Notes: generated by a model not told the origin, from the sequence alone. Positions 46,209-55,789 are shown, numbered from the stretch's first letter. The stretch: 64,000 bases of DNA from Methylobacterium radiotolerans JCM 2831 (GCF_000019725.1 NC_010505.1:2607001-2671000), one strand, 5' to 3'. A program made the numbers and translations.

Positions 46209-46504
46209 CACGCCCTCGCCTCGGTGTCGGTGGAACGGGAGGGCGCTGCGCCCGCGGGGTAGGTCTCGAGGAAGCGGTCGCTCACGGTGTCGCGCAGGGC
46301 GTTGAACCAGCGCCCGCAGCCGTGGGCGTGGTTCCACCGCTCGGCGTGGATGCCGCGCGGGTTCGCCCGCACGAACAGGTGCTCGGCCCAGGCCGCGTCG
46401 TCGAGGGCGGCGGGATCGGCCGGCCGGGCGACATGCGCCTGGCCGCCGCAGCGGAACTCGGTCTCGGGTCGGTTCCCGCAATACGGACAGGCGATCAGCA
46501 GCAT
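46208..46504 (-). CDS. soxD: sarcosine oxidase, delta subunit
   Basis: 98 residues, the small zinc-binding subunit. The CPYCGNRPETEFRCGG motif gives three of the Zn ligands; a His downstream would complete the site. It lies 34 bases after soxB and couples to soxA through a TGATG overlap. Confidence 0.94.
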   Translation of the reverse strand: MLLIACPYCGNRPETEFRCGGQAHVARPADPAALDDAAWAEHLFVRANPRGIHAERWNHAHGCGRWFNALRDTVSDRFLETYPAGAAPSRSTDTEARA

Positions 46505-46538
46505 CGGGCGTCTCCTCGCTGGGACGGGTGGTCGCCGG

Positions 46539-47792
46539 TCAGTGCGCGACGGCCGCGGCGGCGGCCTCGTCGATGAGCCGCCCGGTGCGGAAGCGGTCGA
46601 GGGTGAAGGGCGCGTTGATCGCGTGGGGCGCGCCGGTCGCGAGGGTGTGGGCGAAGACGTGGCCCGAGCCCGGCGTGGCCTTGAAGCCGCCCGTGCCCCA
46701 CCCGCAATTGACGAACAGGTTCCTCACCGGCGTCTTCCCGATGATCGGCGAGCGGTCGGGCGTGACGTCGACGATGCCGCCCCAGGAGCGCAGCATCCGC
46801 ATCCGGGTGAATTGCGGGAAGAGCTCGCAGATGGCGTCGAGGGTGTGGGTGGTGATGTGGAGCCCGCCCTGCTGACTGTAGGAGGTGTACTGGTCCGTCC
46901 CGGCCCCGATGACGAGCTCGCCCTTGTCGGACTGCGAGATGTACGCGTGGACCGCGTTCGACATCACCACGCAGGGGAAGACCGGCTTGACCGGCTCCGA
47001 GACCAGGGCCTGGAGCGGGTAGCTCTCCAGGGGCATCCGCACGTCGGCCATCGCCATGACCGTCGAGGTGTGGCCGGCGGCGACGACGCCGATCCGGCCG
47101 GCGCCGATGAAGCCGCGGGTCGTCTCGACACCGATCGCCGCCCCCGAGGCGTCCCGGCGGATGCCCTTCACCTCGCAGTTCTGGATGATGTCGACGCCGC
47201 GGGCGTCGGCGCCGCGGGCGTAGCCCCAGGCGACCGCGTCGTGCCGGGCGGTGCCGGCCCGGCGCTGCAGGGCGCCGCCGAGCACCGGGTAGCGGAGGTG
47301 GCCGCCGATCTCGAGGGGCGGGCAGAAGTCCTTGCACGCTTCCTTGGACAGCCACGCGTTGTCGATGCCGTTGAGCCGGTTGGCGTAGACGTGCCGCTTG
47401 AAGCTCTGAACGTCGTGGATGTTGTGCGCGAGCATCAGCACGCCGCGCTGCGAGAACATCACGTTGTAGTTCAGTTCCTGCGCCAAGCCCTCCCAGAGCT
47501 TGAGGGCGTGCTCGTAGAGGGCCGCGCTCTCGTCGTAGAGGTAGTTGGAGCGGATGATCGTGGTGTTGCGGCCGGTATTGCCGCCTCCGATCCAGCCCTT
47601 CTCCAGCACGGCGACGTTGGTGATGCCGTGGACGGCCGCGAGGTAGTAGGCCGTCGCCAGGCCGTGGCCGCCGCCGCCGACGATGACGACGTCGTAGGCC
47701 GCTTTCGGCTGCGGATCCCGCCACTGACGGCCCCAGCCCTGGTGGCCCCGGAGCGATTCCGAGAGCAGCGATGTGAGGGAGAAGCGGCGCAT
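46539..47792 (-). CDS. soxB: sarcosine oxidase, beta subunit
   Basis: 417 residues. It carries FAD and, in studied enzymes, covalent FMN. The FAD motif [18 protein letters not shown] is at about 34-51. His184 in [13 protein letters not shown] is at the position where FMN is attached in known SoxB (inferred by position). It is the first gene of a soxBDAG-sdaA operon with overlapping or near-touching junctions, and is divergent from the GbdR-like regulator 206 bases away. Confidence 0.95.
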   Translation of the reverse strand: MRRFSLTSLLSESLRGHQGWGRQWRDPQPKAAYDVVIVGGGGHGLATAYYLAAVHGITNVAVLEKGWIGGGNTGRNTTIIRSNYLYDESAALYEHALKLWEGLAQELNYNVMFSQRGVLMLAHNIHDVQSFKRHVYANRLNGIDNAWLSKEACKDFCPPLEIGGHLRYPVLGGALQRRAGTARHDAVAWGYARGADARGVDIIQNCEVKGIRRDASGAAIGVETTRGFIGAGRIGVVAAGHTSTVMAMADVRMPLESYPLQALVSEPVKPVFPCVVMSNAVHAYISQSDKGELVIGAGTDQYTSYSQQGGLHITTHTLDAICELFPQFTRMRMLRSWGGIVDVTPDRSPIIGKTPVRNLFVNCGWGTGGFKATPGSGHVFAHTLATGAPHAINAPFTLDRFRTGRLIDEAAAAAVAH

Positions 47793-47998
47793 CGGTGAGC
47801 CCCCTTGGATGATCGATCATCGGCGCGACGACCGGGGCCGGCTTTCTCGACGGCGACCGCGAGTTTGAGATTTGCGACGCCGAGCCCGGCCGCTCGTCCG
47901 CTCCCGGATTCAGAGGGTGTTTCGCGCCTCAGCCGGTTGTGATCGGCGCGGACTTACCTTTGAATGGTTCTCGGCTAATCTGTCCCCGGGGGACGTCG
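47793..47998. promoter_or_regulatory. divergent promoter region, soxB operon / gbdR-like gene
   Basis: 206 bases between soxB and the regulator gene. A likely site for the regulator to act on the sox operon, by analogy with GbdR. I could not identify an operator half-site by eye. Confidence 0.4.
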
Positions 47999-49033
47999 AT
48001 GAACCAGATCAGCGCGGCATGTCGGACGTCGGAGACGACATCGGTCGGCTTCATGCTCGTCGCCCAGTTCTCGATGATCGCCTTCTCGTCGGCCATCGAG
48101 CCCCTGCGCCTCGCCAACCGGGCCGCGGGCCGGGAGCTCTACCGCTACTCTCTCTGGTCGGAGCGCGGGGACGGTTGCACCGCCTCGAACGGCGTCGAGG
48201 TCAAGGTGTCCGGCGCGTTCGGTGAGGCGCAGAGCCTCGACATGCTCATCGTCTGCGGCGGCATCGACATTCACCGGCACGACCACCGGGCGCTGAACGC
48301 GAGCCTGCGCCGCAGCGGCACCCGCGGCGCGGCGATCGGGGCCGTCTGCACCGGGACCTACGTGCTGGCGAAGGCCGGGCTCCTCGACGGGTACCGGGCG
48401 ACGATCCACTGGGAGAATCTCGCGAGCCTCGCCTCGGAGCACGATGCCCTCGAGATCGGCTCGGACCTGTTCGAGATCGACCGCAACCGCTTCACCTGCG
48501 CGGGCGGCACGGCGGCGGCCGACATGATGCTCTCGCTGATCATGCGCGAGCACGGGCCGGAGCTGGCCTCGAACGTCGCCGAGCAGCTGATCCATCACCG
48601 CATCCGCGAGGCCGGCGAGCGGCAGCGGATGGACCTGCGCATGCGCCTCGGCGTGGCGCACCCCAAGCTCCTGCACGTGGTCGGGCTAATGGAGGAGACC
48701 TTCGCCGAGCCCCTCGGCAGCCAGGAGCTGGCGGATTCGGTGCGCCTGTCGAAGCGCCAGCTCGAGCGGCTGTTCCTGAAGTATCTCGGTCGCTCGCCCG
48801 CGAAGCACTACCTGCGCATCCGCCTCGAGCACGCCCGTCACCTGATCCGCCAGACGGCGATGCCGCTGCTCAGCATCGCCATCGAGTGCGGCTTCGCCTC
48901 GGCATCGCACTTCTCGAAGGCCTATGTCGACCATTTCGGGCGCCCGCCGAGCGCGGAGCGCAAGCTCGTCGGCGGCGCGGTCGGGCGCGGGCCGGGCGCG
49001 GCGCAGGACGTGCTCGCGAAGGCGGGGGCCTGA
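47999..49033 (+). CDS. gbdR: GbdR-like transcriptional activator (DJ-1/PfpI + AraC)
   Basis: 344 residues from the ATG at 47999 (GGGGGGAC upstream). The N-terminal DJ-1/PfpI domain has GAVCTGTYVLAKAGLLDG. The C-terminal AraC-type HTH has LADSVRLSKRQLERLFLKYL and LLSIAIECGFASASHFSKAY. GbdR of Pseudomonas has the same layout and responds to glycine betaine and dimethylglycine. The location inside the catabolic cluster supports the same role here; ligand and targets are inferred. Confidence 0.85.
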   Translation: MNQISAACRTSETTSVGFMLVAQFSMIAFSSAIEPLRLANRAAGRELYRYSLWSERGDGCTASNGVEVKVSGAFGEAQSLDMLIVCGGIDIHRHDHRALNASLRRSGTRGAAIGAVCTGTYVLAKAGLLDGYRATIHWENLASLASEHDALEIGSDLFEIDRNRFTCAGGTAAADMMLSLIMREHGPELASNVAEQLIHHRIREAGERQRMDLRMRLGVAHPKLLHVVGLMEETFAEPLGSQELADSVRLSKRQLERLFLKYLGRSPAKHYLRIRLEHARHLIRQTAMPLLSIAIECGFASASHFSKAYVDHFGRPPSAERKLVGGAVGRGPGAAQDVLAKAGA

Positions 49034-49231
49034 GCCAGGCAGGCGCGTCCGGCAGTCACTGCGCCTCGTACGCGTCTCGGGGCGGCGATGCGGGGTATCC
49101 TGTCCGCGGAGACTGTGCGGCGTCAGGTTGTTCCGTCGAGGACCGTGCCGCAGCCTGTGTGTGACCTTGTCCTGGTTCCCGAGGAGCCAGGCGATCGAAG
49201 GCTCGTTCCTGCTGTCGCCGGCAGGGACGGA

Positions 49232-49250
49232 CGCGCCCGGAACGGGCGCG
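49232..49250. terminator. possible bidirectional terminator
   Basis: CGCGCCCG (49232-49239) and CGGGCGCG (49243-49250) form a perfect 8-bp stem with a 3-base loop in the gap between the convergent regulator and porin-like genes. It lacks a T-run. Confidence 0.4.
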
Positions 49251-49260
49251 CCCAGTTCGG

Positions 49261-50601
49261 TCAGAAATAGTAGCCGATGCTCATGATGAAGCGGGACTTC
49301 CAGCGGTTGTCGCCGCCCATGGCGAGGCCGCTGTTGAACTGGCCGGCGCCGACGTAGGGGTCGTTCCGACCGAACACCCCCTCCGTGTAGATCACGAGGT
49401 TGGGGTCGGCGGTCAGGGTCCAGGCGCTGCCGAGGATGAAGCGCTCGCTCGTCCTGAAGCTCGCCTTGTCCTTGTAATAGGCGCTGTAGCCGAAGTACGG
49501 GACCGCCGTGAACGGGCCGATCGGGTCCGCGATCTTGTAGGTCACCTCGGCCGAGACGAAGTTGCCGTGCGTCGCCATATTGTACGAGAAGTCGAAGCCG
49601 CCGACGGTGATCTGGTCGTTGCGGGTCGGGTTCTTCGGGTTGATGTCCTGGCGGACGTAGATCGCCTTGAAGCCCCAGGGCCCGGAGGTGCCGAGCACGT
49701 GCACGCCTTCGAGTTGCTTCGATCCGGTCGACCGCGTGTCGAAATTGTAGACGTCGGAGTGCCAGAGCGAGCCGCCGATCGCGAACGAGGTGACGTCGTT
49801 CTTGACGAGAAAGTACTCGGCGCGACCGATGATCATGTTCTCTTCGGCGTTGCGGCTGCCGCCCAGCACGTAGCTGTCGGCCTTGACGATGTTGGTCGAG
49901 TAGCGGGCGCTGTCGACGCTGGCGCCGACCGCGTTGGGATTGGCGCCCGGATAATAGGCGAGCTGATAGTTGAATTCCGGCTCGACATGCGCGTATTTCA
50001 CGCCGAGGTTGTAGACCTCCTCGAGTCCCATCGTGAAACCGAGGGTCTCGATGAAGCTGGCGCCGAAATACGGCACGAGGCCGAACGGCACTTGATTCAT
50101 GCCCGCCGTGACGCTGTCTTCCCTGGTGAATTTGTAGCCGAGATAGGCGTAGAGCGGGAAGCTGACTTCGCCCGGAAAGCCGCGGTAGCCGTTGCGCGGT
50201 CCGTAGATCGAGCTGCCGCCGTAGAAACGGTACTGGGCGGCGCCGAAGATCGTCCCGGAATCGTAGGCCGCCTTCAGAGCCAGGGTGTCGAAGTCGAGAT
50301 GTTCCGAGGCCTTCGGCGCCCCGGCCCGGTCGACGTCGTCGAACCGCCAGTCGTAGCGGGCGCGGATCGCCCCGCCGAAGGTGAACTTCTCGGACGGGCT
50401 CGCGGCCAGGACCGGTGTCGGATCGGGCACCGCCACCGGCTGCTCCCGGTTGAGCCGCGTCGGCTCAGCGTCGATCTCCTGTGCGCCCTGCGGCTGCCCG
50501 CGCTGTGCCTGCCCGTTCTGCCCCCGAGCGCGGGGCGCCGTACCGCACAGCATCGTGGCAGCCGTACAGGCAGCCAGGATTGCGCTGAATCCTTTCATCA
50601 T
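49261..50601 (-). CDS. porin-like outer-membrane beta-barrel protein
   Basis: 446 residues. A signal peptide (GFSAILAACTAATMLCGTAPRA, about 1-26) and a Gln/Pro-rich linker are followed by alternating amphipathic strands (FTFGGAIRARYDWRFDD, AAQYRFYGGSS) and a C-terminal Phe (MSIGYYF), the outer-membrane barrel signature. It lies next to the ABC importer, on the same strand 81 bases downstream, so it may form the outer-membrane entry for betaine (inference). No specific porin family was recognised. Confidence 0.75.
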   Translation of the reverse strand: MMKGFSAILAACTAATMLCGTAPRARGQNGQAQRGQPQGAQEIDAEPTRLNREQPVAVPDPTPVLAASPSEKFTFGGAIRARYDWRFDDVDRAGAPKASEHLDFDTLALKAAYDSGTIFGAAQYRFYGGSSIYGPRNGYRGFPGEVSFPLYAYLGYKFTREDSVTAGMNQVPFGLVPYFGASFIETLGFTMGLEEVYNLGVKYAHVEPEFNYQLAYYPGANPNAVGASVDSARYSTNIVKADSYVLGGSRNAEENMIIGRAEYFLVKNDVTSFAIGGSLWHSDVYNFDTRSTGSKQLEGVHVLGTSGPWGFKAIYVRQDINPKNPTRNDQITVGGFDFSYNMATHGNFVSAEVTYKIADPIGPFTAVPYFGYSAYYKDKASFRTSERFILGSAWTLTADPNLVIYTEGVFGRNDPYVGAGQFNSGLAMGGDNRWKSRFIMSIGYYF

Positions 50602-50682
50602 CGTCGTGCCCCCGGATTTTAGGTCGTCGTAGATCCCGTGGCGGGCGTTTTTCGTTATTTTTTATCGGTTTCAGGCTGGGAT

Positions 50683-51519
50683 TTACTTCAGCCAGCTGTC
50701 GACGGTGGCCCGATGCCCGGCGATCCACTTCGCGGCGGTCTCGTCCGGCTTGGCGCCGCGCTCCTCGTTCTGCGCCATCATGGCTTCCTCGTCCTCGATG
50801 CCGAGCTTGAACTTCCTGAGGATGGTGTAGACCTCGGGGAGGTCGTCCTTGAGGCCCTTGCGGACGATGGTGTTGACGCTCTCGTCCTCGCCGAAGACCT
50901 TCTTGGGGTCGGTGAGGTATTTCAGCTCGTAGCGGGCGAACATCCAGTGCGGCGTCCAGCCGGTGACGACGACGTCCTTCCTCTGCCGGATCGCGTTCTT
51001 GAGGGCGCTGGTCATCGTGGCGTCACTGCCGTCCACGAGCCGAACCGGCAGGCCGTAGGCCTTGATCGCGGCCTCCGAGCTCTTCATCACCCCGGCTCCC
51101 GGGTCGATGCCGATCACCTTGCCGTCCACCTCGGCGGCCCGGGTCTTGAGATCCTCGATGGAAGTGAGCGGCGAGAAGGCGGGGACCACCCAGCCGATCT
51201 TCGCCCCGGTCACGTTCGGTCCGAGCAGTTCCAGGCGGTCCTTGAGCTTGTCGTGGTAGGCGGCCTGGGTCACCGGGAGCCACGCGGCGACGCTGGCATC
51301 GGCGTCGCCCGTGGCCACCGCCTGCCACATCGCGGCGGCCGCGAGCGGGACGGTCTTCACCGTGTAGCCCTTCTCCTCCAGCACCTGCTTGAGGATCGTC
51401 GTCGCGGCGACGGCGTCGGCCCATTCCACGTAGGCGAGCCGGACCTGCTTGCCGGCAGCTTCGGCGGGGCTCAGGGTGAGCGCGAAGCAGAGGAGAACGC
51501 TGAGGGTTCGAACGCGCAT
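50683..51519 (-). CDS. proX: glycine betaine/choline ABC transporter, substrate-binding protein
   Basis: 278 residues with a signal peptide (TLSVLLCFALTLSPAEA, about 5-21). The mature protein has the ProX-type fold: VRLAYVEWADAVAATTILK, DASVAAWLPVTQAAY and VVTGWTPHWMFARYE, where Trp and Tyr residues would cage the quaternary ammonium group. It binds periplasmic glycine betaine or a close analogue and delivers it to the permease. The last of three transporter genes in the order ATPase-permease-binding protein. ChoX is an alternative name. Confidence 0.9.
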   Translation of the reverse strand: MRVRTLSVLLCFALTLSPAEAAGKQVRLAYVEWADAVAATTILKQVLEEKGYTVKTVPLAAAAMWQAVATGDADASVAAWLPVTQAAYHDKLKDRLELLGPNVTGAKIGWVVPAFSPLTSIEDLKTRAAEVDGKVIGIDPGAGVMKSSEAAIKAYGLPVRLVDGSDATMTSALKNAIRQRKDVVVTGWTPHWMFARYELKYLTDPKKVFGEDESVNTIVRKGLKDDLPEVYTILRKFKLGIEDEEAMMAQNEERGAKPDETAAKWIAGHRATVDSWLK

Positions 51520-51641
51520 CACTGGACCTTTCAGGGCGGGACGGAGCTTCGAGAATCGGCGCGCGACAGGGTGGCGCCCGGCGGTACCGGGCGCCGCGAG
51601 CAGCCGGGGCGGCGGCGGCTTCGGCGGCGGCGCGGCGTCCG

Positions 51642-52493
51642 TCAGGCCGAGCCGTGCGGGTGGGCGCGCGCGGCGAGGGCCTGGGTGAAGCGGTCGAGGA
51701 TGACGGCGAGGATCACGATGCCGAGCCCGGCCTCGAAGCCGGCGCCCGCCTCGAGGCGCTGGATCGACTGCCACACCTCGCGCCCGAGGCCTCCGGCCCC
51801 GATCATCGCGGCGATGACGACCATGGACAGGGCGAGCATCATCGTCTGGTTGACGCCGGCCATGATGGTCGGCAGCGCGAGCGGCAACTGCACCTTGAGG
51901 AGCTTCTGCGTCGCCGAACCGCCGAAGGCGTCGGACGCCTCGATCAGTTCCGTCGGCACGTTGCGGATGCCGAGCGTCGTGAGACGGATCACGGGCGGTA
52001 CGGAGAAGATGATGGTCGCGAAGCAGGCCGAGACCGCACCGAGGCCGAAGAAGGGCAGCGCCGGGATGAGATAGACGAAGCTCGGCAGCGTCTGCATCAT
52101 GTCCAGCACCGGCGAGAACACCTTCCAGGCCCACCGGCTGAGGGCGAACCAGATGCCCACCGGGATCCCGATCAGGAGGGCCATCACGGTCGCGAGGCTC
52201 ACGAGGACCAGGGTCTCGACCGTGGACTGCCAGAGCCGGAGATCCCACAGGAACAGCAGGCCGGCGAGCGTCAGGAGCCCGACCTTGCGCCCCCCGACCT
52301 TGTAGGTCGCCAGGGCCGCCACCGCGATGACCGCCCAGGGCGGCACCGAGATGAGGGCCGCGGTCAGCGTGTCGATCCCGTTCGAGACCGAGCGGCTGAC
52401 GGCGCGGGTCAGCCAAGCGCCATGGTCGGTGAGCCAATCGAGCCCGTCGTCGCTGAGCGTGTCGAGGGGAAATTTCGGGACGTTCCAGTCCAT
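51642..52493 (-). CDS. proW: glycine betaine/choline ABC transporter, permease
   Basis: 283 residues, about six membrane helices. The EAA-type loop contacting the ATPase is IEASDAFGGSATQKLLKVQLP, and TLPSFVYLIPALPFFGLG is typical of ProW. The start at the ATG at 52493 has an AGGAG sequence. The first 85 bases lie inside the open frame of the preceding ATPase gene. Confidence 0.92.
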   Translation of the reverse strand: MDWNVPKFPLDTLSDDGLDWLTDHGAWLTRAVSRSVSNGIDTLTAALISVPPWAVIAVAALATYKVGGRKVGLLTLAGLLFLWDLRLWQSTVETLVLVSLATVMALLIGIPVGIWFALSRWAWKVFSPVLDMMQTLPSFVYLIPALPFFGLGAVSACFATIIFSVPPVIRLTTLGIRNVPTELIEASDAFGGSATQKLLKVQLPLALPTIMAGVNQTMMLALSMVVIAAMIGAGGLGREVWQSIQRLEAGAGFEAGLGIVILAVILDRFTQALAARAHPHGSA

Positions 52494-53725
52494 CCTTCCG
52501 CTCCTGTGGGCTTTTGAAGGGGGGCGGCGCTGAGGGTCGGCCGACCGTGCGTGCCCGGGCGCGCCGCCAGGGCGCGGACGATGTCCCGGCTCGTGAGCGT
52601 GCCGATCAGGCGCCCGTCCTCGGCGACGACCGCCACGGTGCCTTCGTCGGCGACCCGGCTCATCACCGCGTCGAGACAGGTTCCCGCCGGCACGGTGACC
52701 GGATCGCGATCGAGGAGGCCCGACACGGTCTCGCCGGCACGGGCGGCGGCGAGCCTGTCGCGCCGGACGCGGCCGACGAAGCGGTCCTCCGGATCGGCCA
52801 CGCACCACGACTCGGCGTCATCCGCCGCGACCGTCGCGCGCGCATCGGCCACGGTGAGCGTCGGCGCCAGGACGACGGCGGCCCGGTTCGCCACGTGCTC
52901 GGTCCGCATGACCGCGGACAGGTCGATATGCTCCACGAAGCGCTCGACGTAGTCCGTCGCGGGCCGCGCCACGATCTCCTCGGGCTGGCCGATCTGCACC
53001 ACCTCGCCGTCCTTCATCAGGACGATGCGCCCGCCGAGCGCGACGGCCTCGTCGAGGTCGTGGGAGACGAAGACGATCGTCTTCCTGAGCGTGCGCTGGA
53101 GGTCCTTCAGCTCGGCCTGCATGTCGCGGCGGATCAGCGGGTCGAGGGCGCTGAAGGCCTCGTCCATGAGCAGGATGTCGGCATCGGCCGCGAGGGCGCG
53201 GGCGAGGCCTGCCCGCTGCTGCATCCCGCCGGAGAGCTCGTGCGGATACTTGTGCTCCCAGCCCTTCAGGCCGACGAGGGCGATGGCCTCCATCGCGCGG
53301 TCGTTGCGCTGCTGGGGGGGGAGTCTCTTGATCTCCAGACCGAACGCGACGTTCGACAGGATGGTGCGGTTCGGCAGCAGGGCGAAGTGCTGGAAGACCA
53401 TACCGAAGGTCTTCTGCCGGAACGCCAGCAGATCCTTCCGGCCGAGGCGCGTGACGTCGACGTCGTCGACCAGGATGCGTCCGCAGGTCGGTTCCACGAG
53501 CCGGTTCATGCAGCGCAGCAGGGTCGATTTCCCCGACCCGGACAGTCCCATGAGGACCAGGATCTCGCCCTCGACCACGTCGAAAGAGATGTCGCAGAGT
53601 CCGACGACCGCGCCACATGTCCGGGCAATGTCGGCCTTCCGTTTCCCTTCGGAGATCAGCGCGATGGCCTCGGCATGATTGGCGCCGAAGATCTTGCTCA
53701 CTCCCGCTAAGGTAATACGACCCAT
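52409..53725 (-). CDS. proV: glycine betaine/choline ABC transporter, ATPase
   Basis: 438 residues. Walker A GLSGSGKSTLLR, signature LSGGMQQRAGLARAL, Walker B ILLMDEAFSALDP, then C-terminal CBS-type modules (about 275-390), as in ProV. The insert ALISEGKRKADIARTCGAV near the N-terminus is typical of quaternary-amine transporters. The C-terminal 50 residues after DIVRALAAR look like read-through sequence, overlapping the permease start by 85 bases. An ionic-strength response through CBS is known in related systems; here it is inferred. Confidence 0.92.
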   Translation of the reverse strand: MGRITLAGVSKIFGANHAEAIALISEGKRKADIARTCGAVVGLCDISFDVVEGEILVLMGLSGSGKSTLLRCMNRLVEPTCGRILVDDVDVTRLGRKDLLAFRQKTFGMVFQHFALLPNRTILSNVAFGLEIKRLPPQQRNDRAMEAIALVGLKGWEHKYPHELSGGMQQRAGLARALAADADILLMDEAFSALDPLIRRDMQAELKDLQRTLRKTIVFVSHDLDEAVALGGRIVLMKDGEVVQIGQPEEIVARPATDYVERFVEHIDLSAVMRTEHVANRAAVVLAPTLTVADARATVAADDAESWCVADPEDRFVGRVRRDRLAAARAGETVSGLLDRDPVTVPAGTCLDAVMSRVADEGTVAVVAEDGRLIGTLTSRDIVRALAARPGTHGRPTLSAAPLQKPTGAEGWTGTSRNFPSTRSATTGSIGSPTMALG

Positions 53726-54365
53726 GTGGTTACGACCTCTACGATCTATTGCATTTTCTCTGTCGGCGCTTGTTGCCCTGGGCTGGACGAGCCTTTTATC
53801 AATGACAATGAAAAGCTACCGGCGGGCCTCTCACGGGCTTGCCTTCCTGCGACGCTTTCTGGCTCGAAGACGACACGTCCGGAATTTTACCGTCATGAAT
53901 TCACAATGCACTGCAGCATTGGCACCGATTTAGACAGACCTGAGAACTTATTGTGCAGGAACAGCCGCGTTCCTTCGCAGGCCCACCGCCCGCGGCGCGG
54001 TCTCTTCACGTGCGCGGTCCGGCGGGCATCGACTCGGTCGCGAAGGCGGCGCGGTCCGCGCCCGGTCGCGGCGTCGTCGGACCCGCGGCGATCAGAGACG
54101 CCGCCGATGCGCGCTGCGACGCTGGCACGCCGTATCCGGCGCGCACCGGTCGTCGAGGTCTGACGCCCACCGTCCCGGCGATCCGAGCGGGCCGTCGCCG
54201 ATCGGGCGCCCTCGTGGGTGACGCCGCCGCGTCGGTCGGGTGTCCGCCCGCGCGCGGTGCCGGTATCGGGGCCGCTCCCGCGCGTCCGCACCGGAGATCG
54301 CCGTGCGCCTGACTCGGCGGCCGCGATGGGCTACGAGGCGTCCGGCCGAAGCAATGGGCGCTTGG
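53726..54365. promoter_or_regulatory. divergent intergenic region upstream of the ABC operon
   Basis: 640 bases with no family-like open frame. 53726-53960 is AT-richer (TTGCATTTTCTCTG, TATCAATGACAATG) and should carry the promoter of the ABC transporter operon, possibly also controlled by the GbdR-like protein. The remainder up to the CYTH gene is GC-rich and shows nothing recognisable. Confidence 0.4.
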
Positions 54366-54878
54366 ATGCGGTTAGAGATCGAGCGAAAGTTCCTCGTGGC
54401 AGGCGATGGCTGGCGCGCGGCGGCCACATCCATTCGGCCGCTGAAGGACGGCTTGGTCGGTCATTTCGCGCGGGGGAAGGTCCGCGTGCGCCTCGACGGT
54501 GAGCGGGCCTGGCTCACGGTCAAGGGCGCCCGCGACGGCATCGCCCGCGCCGAGTTCGAGTACGAGATCCCGCATGCCGACGGTGCCGCCATGGTCGATC
54601 AGGTGTGCACCGGCAACGTGATCGAGAAGATCCGGTACTGCGTGCCGCACGACGGGCTGACCTGGGAGGTCGACGTCTTCCAGGGCTCGCTGGCCGGGAT
54701 GGTCCTGGCCGAAGTCGAGCTTGCGCGGGCCGATCAGTCCTTCGCCAAGCCCGCCTGGCTCGGCGAGGAGGTGACCGGCGACCTGCGGTTCCGCCAGTCG
54801 ACCCTGCTACATCTCTGCTGCGAGGCCGGCCGGCCGATCACGATGGACGACGTCTTGCGGCTGCCGGTCGCCGCGTAG
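54366..54878 (+). CDS. CYTH domain protein (triphosphatase-like)
   Basis: 170 residues. The EIERK signature at residues 4-8 (ExExK) begins the CYTH tunnel fold. RVRLDGERAWLTVKG, EFEYEIPHADG and WEVDVFQG give further charged strands that would hold triphosphate and metal. Bacterial members are inorganic triphosphatases. The ATG at 54366 puts EIERK at the normal place; an ATG at 54354 would add four residues. Monocistronic. Confidence 0.9.
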   Translation: MRLEIERKFLVAGDGWRAAATSIRPLKDGLVGHFARGKVRVRLDGERAWLTVKGARDGIARAEFEYEIPHADGAAMVDQVCTGNVIEKIRYCVPHDGLTWEVDVFQGSLAGMVLAEVELARADQSFAKPAWLGEEVTGDLRFRQSTLLHLCCEAGRPITMDDVLRLPVAA

Positions 54879-55462
54879 CGGGCGGGCAGGCGTCCGGTCG
54901 CGCCGCGCGGGTGACCCTGGCCGTACTTGACCTGACTCCGTGAGACCAACGCCTCGACCAAGTGGGGATCGCCGTCCGCCGCCGCGCGCGGACGAGATCC
55001 GTGACTCGACCGAGTCCGGCGGCGATGCGCCGACGCTTCGCCGCGCGGGCAGCGCGGCCAAACACTCAACGTCCTCGGCGAGCCGGCGGCGACCCGGGCG
55101 GCGCTGTCGTGGTCGCGGGCCGGCCCGAGATCGCCGCCGCGGCTGCGGCCAGCCGCACGGCGCCGCATCTGCGTGAGGAACTCGCGATCGTCGGCGACGC
55201 GGCTCGGCCGGTGGCCCGACGAATCTGGTCCGCAGCCCGCACGGGGCACGCCGAACCGGCGGATGCGCGCCGCCGCGGCTGGCACGCGTCCCGCGCCGCA
55301 CCGCGCAGATCCGTCGTTCTCCCGGGCCGATACGACGGTGTTCTGCGTGGCGAAGCTCGAAGGCCGCGTTGCGGTGCAGTATCGATTGGTGCGGCGCTAA
55401 TGGGATCAGTACTGAGCGGTCGGAGTTTCAACTGTTACTGTTGAACTCTCCGAGGAATCGTC
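54879..55462. other. non-coding stretch
   Basis: 584 bases. Several long open frames exist on both strands, but all are Arg/Ala-rich shadow-like sequences with no family resemblance. A lower-GC patch near 55375-55460 may be the promoter of the next small gene. Nothing else seen. Confidence 0.4.
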
Positions 55463-55756
55463 ATGGGCCTCACAGCCTTCGCCGTGTTCGTCATTCCGTG
55501 GGTGCTGCTCGCGGTGTTTCTGACACGGTCCCCTTCAGTGCTTCGTCTGGGGACTGCGCCGGCGCCCTGGCGGTACATCCCGACCCACAAGGAGATGGCC
55601 CGCGCCGACCGTCGCGCGATGCACCCGCATGACAGGCGCAGCCCGCAGCCTGGTGGGGTCCCGAGCCGGGACCAGCACGGCCGGACCGAGGCGGCCGCGG
55701 GCGGCGCGCTGGGCCCGAGCGTGGAGCCCACCGAGCCCGACGACAAGCTGAGCTAG
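55463..55756 (+). CDS. small single-pass membrane protein
   Basis: 97 residues starting MGLTAFAVFVIPWVLLAVFL, one N-terminal membrane helix (about 3-21), then a long hydrophilic, probably disordered cytoplasmic tail (PHDRRSPQPGGVPSRDQ...). GAGGAATC precedes the ATG. No family recognised. Confidence 0.5.
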   Translation: MGLTAFAVFVIPWVLLAVFLTRSPSVLRLGTAPAPWRYIPTHKEMARADRRAMHPHDRRSPQPGGVPSRDQHGRTEAAAGGALGPSVEPTEPDDKLS

Positions 55757-55789
55757 AGCTGTTCCCGATCGGGCTGAGACGGGGACGCT

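Noticed and set aside
43665..46262. An 865-codon plus-strand open frame opposite soxA
   Set aside because: A shadow of the soxA frame in GC-rich DNA. The amino-acid pattern (Arg/Gly/Val runs) is not protein-like, whereas soxA shows full-length domain structure.
53726..54163. Possible small genes in the 640-base gap before the CYTH gene
   Set aside because: Short frames here lack ribosome sites and family-like sequence; the region is better read as promoter DNA.
54879..55462. Several overlapping open frames on both strands
   Set aside because: All are Arg/Ala-rich and mutually overlapping with no Shine-Dalgarno or family signal.
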